DNA of 64,000 bases, taken from contig NZ_SEUI01000003.1 of the NCBI RefSeq assembly GCF_008370255.1, positions 527,958-591,957 of the forward strand, in the 5' to 3' direction. Each line of letters opens with the position of its first letter. Position 1 is the stretch's first letter. The DNA comes from Pseudoalteromonas sp. FUC4 (GTDB taxonomy: Bacteria > Pseudomonadota > Gammaproteobacteria > Enterobacterales > Alteromonadaceae). The translations under genes and the position numbers were made by a program. Under the pieces are notes generated by a model. The model saw only the letters and a list, made by a program, of their open reading frames with translations. It was not told where the DNA came from and did no database searches. This document shows, piece after piece, positions 48,494-58,900 of this stretch.

Positions 48494-50628
48494 GAGGCTT
48501 GCTCCACTGTTTTATTATTTAACGCTGCAATTACTTTTTGTTTTGGTCCATCAGCAACTACTTTTCCGTTATCTAAAACTATAATACGGTCAACAAGCTC
48601 AAGTAATGATGAGCGGTGAGTCACTACGATTAAGGTTTTATCTTTAGAATAACCCTTTAAGTTGTTAATAATTTTACTTTCACTATTATGATCTAGTGAT
48701 GAGGTTGGCTCATCTAGTAATAGTATTGGAGGGTCATTAATTATGGCTCTTGCCATACCTACAGCTTGGCGCTGCCCACCTGATAATTGACGACCTTGTT
48801 CACCTACTTGTAAATCAAATCCGTCTGGGTGCGAATTAATTAAGTCAAATAATTGGCTTCGCTCACAGGCTTCAATAATTTGCTCGTCTTTAGCATGCCA
48901 AGCACTCATGGTGAGGTTGTCTTTTAAGGTTCCATAAAAAAGAGCAACGTTTTGTGGTAGGTAGCCAATATTATGACGAAGCTCAGCTGGGTCAATTTGA
49001 TGTATATCATTATTGTCCATCAAAATTGATCCTGAACAAGGGTCGTATAGTCCTAAAATAAGCTTTTCTAATGTACTTTTACCTGAGCCGTTACGTCCTA
49101 AAATGGCGACTTTTTCACCAGCTTTAATTTTAAAATTAACACCGTTGAGCGCATTATGAGATTCGTCAGAGTATTTAAAACATACATCTTTAAATTCTAT
49201 ATCACCCTTTAAAATAGGGTGGCTTAACCAATACTTACCAGGTGGACGCTCGACCTCTTTTTCCATGATTTCGTTCAGTGATTGCATTGCTATTGCGGCA
49301 TGATGATACTGCGCTAAAACAGCGGCCGACTGACCGATTGGGCCCATAGCACGAGACGATAATAGATAGGCTGCAATTAACCCGCCTTGAGTTAGCTCAC
49401 CTTCAATAACGAGGTGTACGCCTATTATCATTATTATCACGCCTACGCATTGCTGTATCCATGATGCTGTATTTGATATAGAGCTAGAAACGAGTCGGCT
49501 ATGTGCGTTTACTTGTGCAATGTAAATGGTCGATTTTTCCCATACAGACTGTGTTTTACACTCTGAGTGAAAGCTTTTTACATCTTCAATATTGGTTAAG
49601 CTTTCGACTAATACAGCATTTCGCATTGAGCTTGCTTTCATTGTTTGTTCTGAAAGAGCTTCAAGTTTGCGGTGTGCGGCTATAGCGTAAGCTAGTAATA
49701 TAAGTGCACCCGCTATAATAGGTAAACTTAGAGGTACGCCAATAATGGCGATAACAATTAAATATAAAACTACGAATGGTAAATCGACTAATGCGACAAG
49801 CGTTATGGAGCTAAAAAAGTTACGCACAGCTTCAAATGATTGAATATTACTAGCAAATGAGCCTGCTGATGATGGGCGGTTTTTTAGCTTCATCCCCAGT
49901 ACTCGCTCCATAATTACAGCCGACACTTTGACATCTATTCTACTGGCAGCAAGCTCTACAAAGTAGCCTCTTACTAAACGCAAAACAAAGTCAGCAGTGA
50001 GTGCTATTAAAATGCCAATAGCGAGTACCCATAAGGTTTCTGTTGCGTGGTTGGGCACTACGCGGTCATATACGTTCATTACAAACAAAGGCATAGCAAC
50101 CGATAAAAAGCCCAAGGCAACAGCCGAAATAATTACGTCTTTATAAAGTGAGCGGCATTCTTTAATTACTCCCCAAAACCATCCGTCTTTTGATAGTTTT
50201 TCAAGTACAGGTGTTCGCTCATCAAATGCAAACTCTGGTTGAGCATAAATAACTAAACCTGCACTGTTAGCAGCTAACTCATCAATGCTTTGTTCGATAA
50301 CTGATTCTGTAAGTTCTGGGTAAATTACACTCACTAACTGTTTATCGTAATCAATAGAATTAATAACACAGGCTTGGTTATCTTTTAAAATTAAAATGGC
50401 AGGGAGCAGTGCTGTATTAATTTTTTGTAGTGGCTTATTAACTACTTTTGATTTAAAGCCAATGCGCTTTGCTGCGCGCGAAAAACCTGATGGAGTTAGA
50501 TTTCCATCAGTTAGAGGAAGTCCATTTAATAGTGCTTCTCTTGAAAACTCTTTACCATGATGACGACATAAAACTGCTAGGCAGTCAACGAGGATGCCAC
50601 CATGATCAAGTACATCGTTTAATTCCAT
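48490..50628 (-). CDS. lapB: Type I secretion ABC transporter LapB
   Basis: The 712-residue protein has an N-terminal C39-like domain (about 1-130), six membrane segments and a C-terminal ATPase (Walker A 'GRNGSGKST', signature 'LSGGQRQAVGMARA', Walker B 'ILLLDEPTSSLD'). The C39 domain keeps a Cys ('VDCLAVL') but lacks the catalytic His (expected near 'NQACVI'), so it is a non-proteolytic C39-like domain that binds substrate, as in exporters of large adhesins. It would export the giant adhesin encoded next to it. Confidence 0.92.
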   Translation of the reverse strand: MELNDVLDHGGILVDCLAVLCRHHGKEFSREALLNGLPLTDGNLTPSGFSRAAKRIGFKSKVVNKPLQKINTALLPAILILKDNQACVINSIDYDKQLVSVIYPELTESVIEQSIDELAANSAGLVIYAQPEFAFDERTPVLEKLSKDGWFWGVIKECRSLYKDVIISAVALGFLSVAMPLFVMNVYDRVVPNHATETLWVLAIGILIALTADFVLRLVRGYFVELAASRIDVKVSAVIMERVLGMKLKNRPSSAGSFASNIQSFEAVRNFFSSITLVALVDLPFVVLYLIVIAIIGVPLSLPIIAGALILLAYAIAAHRKLEALSEQTMKASSMRNAVLVESLTNIEDVKSFHSECKTQSVWEKSTIYIAQVNAHSRLVSSSISNTASWIQQCVGVIIMIIGVHLVIEGELTQGGLIAAYLLSSRAMGPIGQSAAVLAQYHHAAIAMQSLNEIMEKEVERPPGKYWLSHPILKGDIEFKDVCFKYSDESHNALNGVNFKIKAGEKVAILGRNGSGKSTLEKLILGLYDPCSGSILMDNNDIHQIDPAELRHNIGYLPQNVALFYGTLKDNLTMSAWHAKDEQIIEACERSQLFDLINSHPDGFDLQVGEQGRQLSGGQRQAVGMARAIINDPPILLLDEPTSSLDHNSESKIINNLKGYSKDKTLIVVTHRSSLLELVDRIIVLDNGKVVADGPKQKVIAALNNKTVEQAS

Positions 50629-50748
50629 ACACCATCCAATGTTATGTAGAACTGCATGCGGTTGTTACTACTAAACCTAAACTCGAGAAATAAATTTAGC
50701 TTAAATATTTCAAGCCGAGTTTAGGTTATGTACATAACGTTAATTGAC

Positions 50749-52725
50749 TTAGATATCAGTAATTACAGCTTCGATACGTCTATTCGCAGCATTTGCTCTT
50801 ACTGATATTTCGTTTACACGTGGTTGATCGATGCCATACCCGAACGATTTAACACGTTTTGGTTTTATATCGAATTGTTTAATTAGAATTTCAGCAACGG
50901 CAAACGCACGTTTTTCAGATAGTTTGCGGTTATATGTTCGATCTCCATCCAAAGAAGCATGACCTTGTATTTCAACCTGTTTAGTTGGGTTCTCTTTTAA
51001 AAAATCTGCAAGCCGACTAATTTCTTGAATATATTGAGACCTCACATCGCTTGAGTCTGCAGAAAAAGGAATACCAATTTCTATATTCGATGTTGATGCG
51101 CTATAAATTGTGCAACCAGATAAATCTACATTTGTACTTAAAGGTGTGCTTGGGCAAGTGTCTTGCTCATTTGGTACGCCGTCACCATCATCATCGGTAA
51201 AGCTGCTTGCTCTCGTGTCGGTTTCTAGCGGTATATCTAAGTACCTTGGCATAGCCGTTACACTCATGTATGCATTATCTTGCTTAGCTTTTTTTTGAAG
51301 AAATGCCTTGCGGCTAAAGGTGGTTGCTACATCGTAACTCGGACAAATATTTTGTGCGTTATGAACAATAGGGTCGTCAGTTAGCTCTTTTAATGTAGGA
51401 TATTTATCTGACATCACGTTAAGTGCTGGCAGTAATTTCCCCATTTCTTTTAGCATAGTTAAAATAGCTGATTGGCGGTCGTAAAGTGCGACTATGTATG
51501 AACGTGTTGATTGAAATGATTCGTTTTCGGCATCAAGTACGTCTAGTAGAGTTCGTTGGCCTATATCGAATTGATCCTTATATGCAATTTTAACTTTAGT
51601 TGATGATTCGCGGTGTTGATCAAGCGCCGGTAACTTTTGCTCTAATATAGTAACGTTGTAATAAGCAATTTGCAGACTCTGACGAATATCAATGCAGGAC
51701 TGGTCGCGTTGATATTTCGCAATGTTTATATCCTGATAGGCTTGTTCTAAATTGGCATTATCAAGACCACCATTATATAAATTATAGCTAATATCGATGC
51801 CGACTCGCGCTTCTGTTCTGGTTTCATTTTGACCAAGTTCATCTCTATCTTGGCTACCGTAGCGGGCAGATAAATCTACGTTAGGATGAAACGCTGCTTT
51901 TTGTGCTTTTGCGTTCGCTTTTTGTGCTTCAATATTATACAAAGAGGCGTAAAACGAAGGGCTATTTTTGTAAGCAACGTCGAGTGCTTGATTAACCGAT
52001 ATAGGAATATTGTTTTCATCGAGGTCAGCTTGTTTAATCTCTTGTAAGGGAAGCTCACCTACAACTCTTAAATAACGCGCACTTACATCATGTAAATTTG
52101 AGTACTCTGTTAATACATTAGATTGCGCTAAAGATAAACGTCCACTAATTTGTTCAAGGTCGGCAGCGCGTGCTACACCAGCGCTTACGCTTTGTTCGAT
52201 TTGTTGGTATACAGATTCATGTTCTTGTAAATTTGCTTCTGCAAGTTGTACTAATTCTTTGAATTTTTGTACATCAAGTAATGCAATAGAAGCTTCAAGG
52301 GCTGTTTGTTCTGTTTGAGAAATAAGCTCAAAGTATCTAATTAGTTGAATACGTTTAAAACGGTCAACTGTATTAGATGTTCTAAAACCGTCATAAAGCA
52401 TTTGGGTAACACTTAGCTCTGCTGTATTACGGTTATATTCTTCTTCGATACCATAATTTCTTCTTTCATATCCTGCGCTCGCTGATACATCAACACTTGG
52501 TAAATAACCAGAACGTGCAGCATCTACTCCATAAATAGAAGATTTAAAAGCATGCCATGCTTCTTGTACTTCAGGGTTGTTTTCAATCGCTTTACTTGAG
52601 ACGTATGTAAGTGGCATTGCTGATTGTTCGTTTGCATGCACGTAGTTTGATAAAGTTACGGCTGTAATCGCTAATCCGATTAACATAGTCCCTTGATGCT
52701 TTTTAAAAGTGTTTTTTATAATCAT
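50749..52725 (-). CDS. lapE: TolC-family outer-membrane channel fused to OmpA domain (LapE-like)
   Basis: The 658-residue secreted protein has a signal peptide and a TolC/OEP region (about 35-440: 'VQEAWHAFKSSIYGVDAARSGYLPSV', 'LSVTQMLYDGFRT', 'GIDISYNLYNGG', 'DQFDIGQRTLLDVLDAENE'). A calcium-binding thrombospondin-3-like segment follows ('DDDGDGVPNEQDTCP', near residue 510). The C-terminal OmpA peptidoglycan-binding domain includes 'EIQGHASLDGDRTYNRKLS' and 'EKRAFAVAEIL'. It should be the outer-membrane exit for the adhesin; the OmpA part would fix it to peptidoglycan. It is transcribed away from the adhesin, 120 nt before lapB. Confidence 0.9.
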   Translation of the reverse strand: MIIKNTFKKHQGTMLIGLAITAVTLSNYVHANEQSAMPLTYVSSKAIENNPEVQEAWHAFKSSIYGVDAARSGYLPSVDVSASAGYERRNYGIEEEYNRNTAELSVTQMLYDGFRTSNTVDRFKRIQLIRYFELISQTEQTALEASIALLDVQKFKELVQLAEANLQEHESVYQQIEQSVSAGVARAADLEQISGRLSLAQSNVLTEYSNLHDVSARYLRVVGELPLQEIKQADLDENNIPISVNQALDVAYKNSPSFYASLYNIEAQKANAKAQKAAFHPNVDLSARYGSQDRDELGQNETRTEARVGIDISYNLYNGGLDNANLEQAYQDINIAKYQRDQSCIDIRQSLQIAYYNVTILEQKLPALDQHRESSTKVKIAYKDQFDIGQRTLLDVLDAENESFQSTRSYIVALYDRQSAILTMLKEMGKLLPALNVMSDKYPTLKELTDDPIVHNAQNICPSYDVATTFSRKAFLQKKAKQDNAYMSVTAMPRYLDIPLETDTRASSFTDDDGDGVPNEQDTCPSTPLSTNVDLSGCTIYSASTSNIEIGIPFSADSSDVRSQYIQEISRLADFLKENPTKQVEIQGHASLDGDRTYNRKLSEKRAFAVAEILIKQFDIKPKRVKSFGYGIDQPRVNEISVRANAANRRIEAVITDI

Positions 52726-52963
52726 TTCTTCCTCTTAGATCCTGTTAAGACCGAAAATACTCTTTTAAATATCTAGTAAAGGAGTGCTAATTTTGCAAGT
52801 AATCTTTTCGGGTAGCATGAAAAAAAATTTCTACCACTTTTTTGTTGATTTTTATTTTTGAATTTTTTTTCTAAACCTGTACTTGAGTCCAGTATCTATG
52901 TGCTTTTTTTGTTCTACCTTTAATTTATTAGATTGTTATTTTAAAAAGTTTGAGGATACCTAA

Positions 52964-55900
52964 ATGGAAGCAAATCAACTTGTAGTTATTGATATTCAGG
53001 GGTCGGCGGGTGTTGTGTTAGATGATGGATCGGTGAGAGCCTTAAACGTGGGTGACATTATTACCGTAGGTGATTTAGTTGTTACTGCTATTAAGTCGTC
53101 GTTACAAATAGATGTGCAAGGTGAAACCTTATCTATACCCGCAAATCAAAAGGTAAAAATAACACCAGACCTATTAGCTAAAGAAGCAAGAGACTCTAGC
53201 GAAACAACTGTTTTTGATGAAAGTTTAGATGAAGCAATCGCAAGCTTAGATTTAGAGGCAGAGCAGAACCCATCAACAGCGGCTAATTCTGATGTAACAG
53301 ATTTTTTAGATGCGTTAGAAGGTGATGGGGACATTTTAGATAATTTAGAGGCAACAGCCGCTGGTGGCGGTAACGCTGCGGGTGCAGATGGAGGCAGTTC
53401 GTTTGTACAGCTAACCCGAATTTCTGAAAGTGTTGATCCTAGTAGTGTTACTTTTGATTCATCTTTTGATCAAGGCGCTACTGAAGCTTTTAATTTAAGA
53501 GATACCTCTGACGGTATTGTGCCTGATTCAACTACTGCTTCTATTTCACTTAATGAGCAAGGTATTACCAACTCATCACAACCAACAATCACCGGTACGA
53601 GCGAAAACTTAATTGGCGAAACGGTTAATGTAACGGTAACTGATGTTGATGGAAACTCTCAAGTAGTTAGTGTTGTAATTGGCCCTGATGGTACCTTTGA
53701 AATAACCCTACCAACACCAATTGCTGATGGCCCTGTAACGGTTGTTGTTGAAGCGACAGATCCTGTTGGTAATCCTATAAACGACACTATTTCAATTGAG
53801 GTTGATACAACAGCTCCACTTATTGCGATTGATCCTGTTGCCGATTCTGCTTCGCAAACAGTGACAGTGACAGGAACAGTATCTGGTTTGAATACTGGGG
53901 ATAATGTATTAGTCACGTTAACGGATAGTGCAGGTACGGTACAAACAATAGTTACTCAGGTTGATGCTCAAGGAAATTGGGTAATTACTACCACCTCACC
54001 TTTATCTGAGGGAGAGTTTACTGTAAGTGCAGTTGCGGTTGATGCAGCAGGAAACCAGGCAATAGATCAGGCTTTAGCGAATGTAGATCTAACTGCTCCG
54101 GTAATCACAGTAAATGTAATTGATGAAACAAATAACTCAACACCACCACTTGTTGGAACAACAAATGGTGTTCTTGAGGGCACGCAAGTGACAATTACGG
54201 TTACAGATAGTGCAGGCCAAGTTCAAACACTTACGGCTTTAACCCAACAAGATGGAAGCTGGAGTGTAGAGGTCGGGACTCCTTTACCTGAAGGTGGTTT
54301 TACAGTTGATGCACAAGTAAGCGACAGTGTAGGTAACCTAGCATTAGCAAGTGATGCAGGGGTAATTGATTTAACGGCGCCTTCGGTACAAATTAATAAT
54401 ATTAACGACACTCAAGACACCACTCCAACTATTACAGGTAACGCGCAAGATGTTCCTGCTGGTTCTGTTATTAGTGTGGTTATTACCGATTTTGATGGAC
54501 AAACTCAAACATTATTAACCCAAACTAACGCTGATGGGGATTGGTCTATCGACGTAACTACGCCATTGGCTGAAGGGCAGTTTGAGGTTGATGCAAGTGT
54601 AAGTGATGCTGCAGGTAATCAAGCCCAAGCAAGTAGCCAAGGTGTTGTTGATTTAACAAACCCAGATATTAGTGTTACTGCAATAGCTGATACTAACGAT
54701 ACTACACCAACATTTGTAGGTAGGGTGGAAGACGCTCCTGCGGGCTCTGTTATTACAGTATTAGTAACCGATATTAATGGTAACGTACAAACTTTAACTA
54801 CTTTATTAAATGAAGATGGCACTTGGAGTGTTGATGCTAATGAAATCTTGCCAGGTGGTGAATTTACCGCAACTGCGTCAGTATCAGATGCTGCGGGTAA
54901 TGAGGCATCTGCTCAAACAAACGGTGAAATAACGTTTGCTCCTATCTCAATTCAAATCGATGCAATTGCTAATACTAACGATACCACTCCATTTTTAAGT
55001 GGTAACACCGGTAATGTGCCTGCAGGTACAACCATCACTTTAACTATTACTGCAAGCGATGGCAGCACATTTACATTACTAGCAGTGACCCAAGAGGATG
55101 GCTCTTGGAGTGCGCAAGTGACTCAGCCTTTACCTGAAGGTGATTTTACAGTAGTTGCAGCAGTAGTAGATGACTCAGGTAATGAGGCGCAAGCAAGCAC
55201 TGTAGGTAATGTAGATTTAACTGTAAGCATTAATTTTATTATTGATACTAACGATACAACACCAACAATTAGCGGCTCTACCCAAGACGTAGAGCCTGGT
55301 GCGGTAGTAACCGTTACATTTACAGGAAGCGATGGTGTAGCAGAAACCGTGCAAGTAGTTACTGGTGCTGACGGAAGCTGGTCAATTGAGGCAAGTAATG
55401 AATTAGTTGAAGGCCAGTTTAGCGTTATTGCAACTGTAACTGATGCTGCGGGTAATACAGCTTCTGCAAGTGAAACTGGAGAAATTGATTTAACAGATCC
55501 TGCAATCACGATTAATCCTATCGAGGATACGAATGATGTAACTCCATCAGTAAGTGGCAACGTAATTGATGTACCAGCAGGAACAGAAGTTACCTTAGTA
55601 ATAACTGACAGCGAAGGGAATGAGCAAACACTCACAACAATGACAAATGCCGATGGTACATATACAGCGGACATTGTTGCAGATCTCAGTGAAGGAGATT
55701 TCACAGTAACAGCGAGTGTTAGTGATACTGCTGGCAATAGCAGTACTGCAACTGTTACAGGTACGGTTGATTTAACTGCACCAAGTGTGACTATTAACAA
55801 TATTGCAGATACAAACGATACAACACCTACTCTTACAGGCTCTACCCAAGGATTAGCATCGGGCAGTGAAGTAACTTTAATTATTACCGATAGTTTAGGG

Positions 55901-58900
55901 GCTGAGCAACAGCTAGTTACTACTATAAGTGCTGATGGTACTTGGAGTATTGAGATTCCAACTGCTTTAAGTGAGGGAGATTTTACCGTAACTGCTAATG
56001 TATCTGATAATGCGGGTAACGCAGCTCAAGATTCACAATTAGGCTCAGTTGATACCACCTCTCCTTTAGTTACAATAAATGATTTTGCTGATTCAAACGA
56101 CACAACGCCTACATTTAGCGGAACAACGAGTGATGTAGCACCGGGTAGCCTTGTTAGTGTTTTAGTTACAGATGCAAATGGTGAGTCTCAAACATTGACG
56201 GCGGTTGTGTCAGAAGATGGGACTTGGCAAGTCGGCGCAATTCAAGCTGTTGCTGAAGGCGACTTTACTATTACAGCAACAGTAACAGATTCAGCAGGCA
56301 ATGAAGCATCGGCTTCAACTACAGGCATTATTGATAATGCCGCACCAACAGTTATTATTGATCCAGTAGGTGATACTAACGACACCACCCCAACTATTTC
56401 AGGCAGCGCAACGAGTGAGCCAGAAGGCACCGTTGTTACAATTACCGTCACTGATGAAGCAGGTAACCCACAAACCATTACCACTGAAGTGCAAGCCGAT
56501 GGTACATTTAGTGTTGATGTACCAAATGAATTAAGTGAAGGCGAATTTACGGTTGAAGTATCAGTTACCGATACCGCAGGTAATGAAACTATTGCAACGA
56601 CTATCGGCGAAATTGATACTGCCGCGCCAATAGTTATTATTGACCCAGTAGGTGATACTAACGATACCACGCCTACAATTTCAGGCACTGCAACAGGTGA
56701 GCCAGAGGGCACCGTTGTTACGATTACCGTCACTGATGAAGCAGGTAACCCACAAACCATTACCACTGAAGTGCAAGCTGATGGCTCCTTTAGTGTGGAT
56801 GTAACTAATGAATTAAGCGAGGGCGAATTCACCGTTGAGGTATCGGTTACCGATACCGCAGGCAATGAAACCACAGCAACCACAACTGGCGAAGTGGATA
56901 CGGCTGCGCCATCAGTGATAATCGACCCAGTAGGTGATACTAACGATACCACGCCTACAATTTCAGGCACTGCAACAGGTGAGCCAGAGGGCACCGTTGT
57001 TACCATTACTGTGACTGATGAAGCGGGTAACCCACAAACCATTACCACTGAAGTGCAAGCCGATGGTACTTTTTCGGTGGATGTACCCAATGAATTAAGT
57101 GAGGGTGAATTCACCATTGAGGTATCGGTTACCGATAACGCAGGTAATGAAACCACAGCCACAACAACGGGAGAGGTTGATACCACAGCACCAATAGTGA
57201 CTATTAATGCACTAGGCGATACGAGTGATACAACACCGAGCATTTCAGGTACGGTTAGCGGTGAGCCTGCTGGTTCTACTATTACTTTAACTGTGACTGA
57301 TGCTAATGGTGCAGTTCAAACTATTACAGCACAAGTAATTGCAGACGGCAGTTGGACTGTTGAAGTGCCTGTGGCTTTAGCTGAAGGGAGCTACTCTGTA
57401 GATGCAAGTATTAGTGATAGCGCTGGTAATGAAGGTACAGCAAGTGCTTTAGGCACAATTGATACAAGCGCATTGACTATTACCGTTGATGTTATTGGTG
57501 AAACTAACGATCAAACACCTCAAATTAATGGTGATACCTTTAATGCACAAGTTGGCTCTCAAGTTGAAGTTCAGATCACTGACTCTGCGGGTGCAGTAAT
57601 CAATTTAATTACAACTGTTGATGTAAACGGACTCTGGAGTGTTACTCCGCTTGCCGATTTGGCTGAGGGTACTATTTTAATTAGTGCAACAGTAACAGAT
57701 CTAGGTGGTGGAACTGCGAATGCAGAGCTTGATGCTGTAATTGATATTACGCCTCCAACCATACAAGTAAATGAACTAGAAACAAGTAATGACACAACAC
57801 CGGTTATTTCTGGTAACACTACAGGTGTGGTTTCTGGTACTGCTATTAGTTTGACAGTAACTGATTCCCAAGGCGTTGTTCGCACATTTAGCGCAACAAC
57901 AGATGCCGATGGTAATTGGAGTGTTGAGCTTTCTCAAGAGCTGGCCTCGGGAGATTACTCTGTAGAAGCTGAAGTGTCTGATGCTGCAGGAAATAGCGCT
58001 TCAACTATGGCTACCGGTAACATAGATACATCAGGTCCTAGCTTAACCGTTGACTTTGATACTGTAACTAATGACTCAACACCTACTATTTCAGGGACTA
58101 GTGATGCAGACGTTGGTACCAGTATCACGGTTGTTATTACAGATGAAAATGGAGTTGAACAAACACTTAGCACCACAGTAGATGTAAATGGTAACTGGGA
58201 AGTAACGCCACAAACAGATTTAAATGAAGGTGATAACACCATCGAAGTGAGTGTGTCTGATGAAGCCGGTAATACGACAACAGTTACAGATACAATTACG
58301 TTAGACACGCAAGCGCCAACACTCACCATTCAAAACGTAGGTGATGTTAGTGATTTAACACCCGAGCTGCAGGGCACCAGTAATGAAATTGGTGGCACCG
58401 TAACACTCACTATCACCGACAGCGACGGCGTCGTGCAAACCATTACTACCACCGTTGAAAGTGATGGCCACTGGAACATTGAGATTCCAGGTGCGCTTGC
58501 GCAAGGTGATTTTAGCGTTGTTGCCAGTATTAAGGATGCTGCAGGCAATGAGAGCACAGCAAACAGCAGTGGTAATGTGGACACCATCACCCCGGTTGTC
58601 ACCGTGGATGCACTGGGCCTTGGCAACGACAGCATGCCAGTTGTTAGTGGTACCTCAACAGAGCCTGAAGGCACCGTTGTAAACATTGTTATTACCGACA
58701 GCAACGGTGATGAGTATCCAATTACCGCCACCGTGGATGCAAACGGTGATTGGCAAGCAATCAGCCCTGAATTACCAGATGGAAGCTACAGCGTACAAGC
58801 CAGCATTACCGATGCGGCAGGGAACACTGGCGGCGCCGTTCAAACAGGCACCCTTGATACCCTAGCACCGACATTGACTCTGGATACCGTGGGCGCCACG

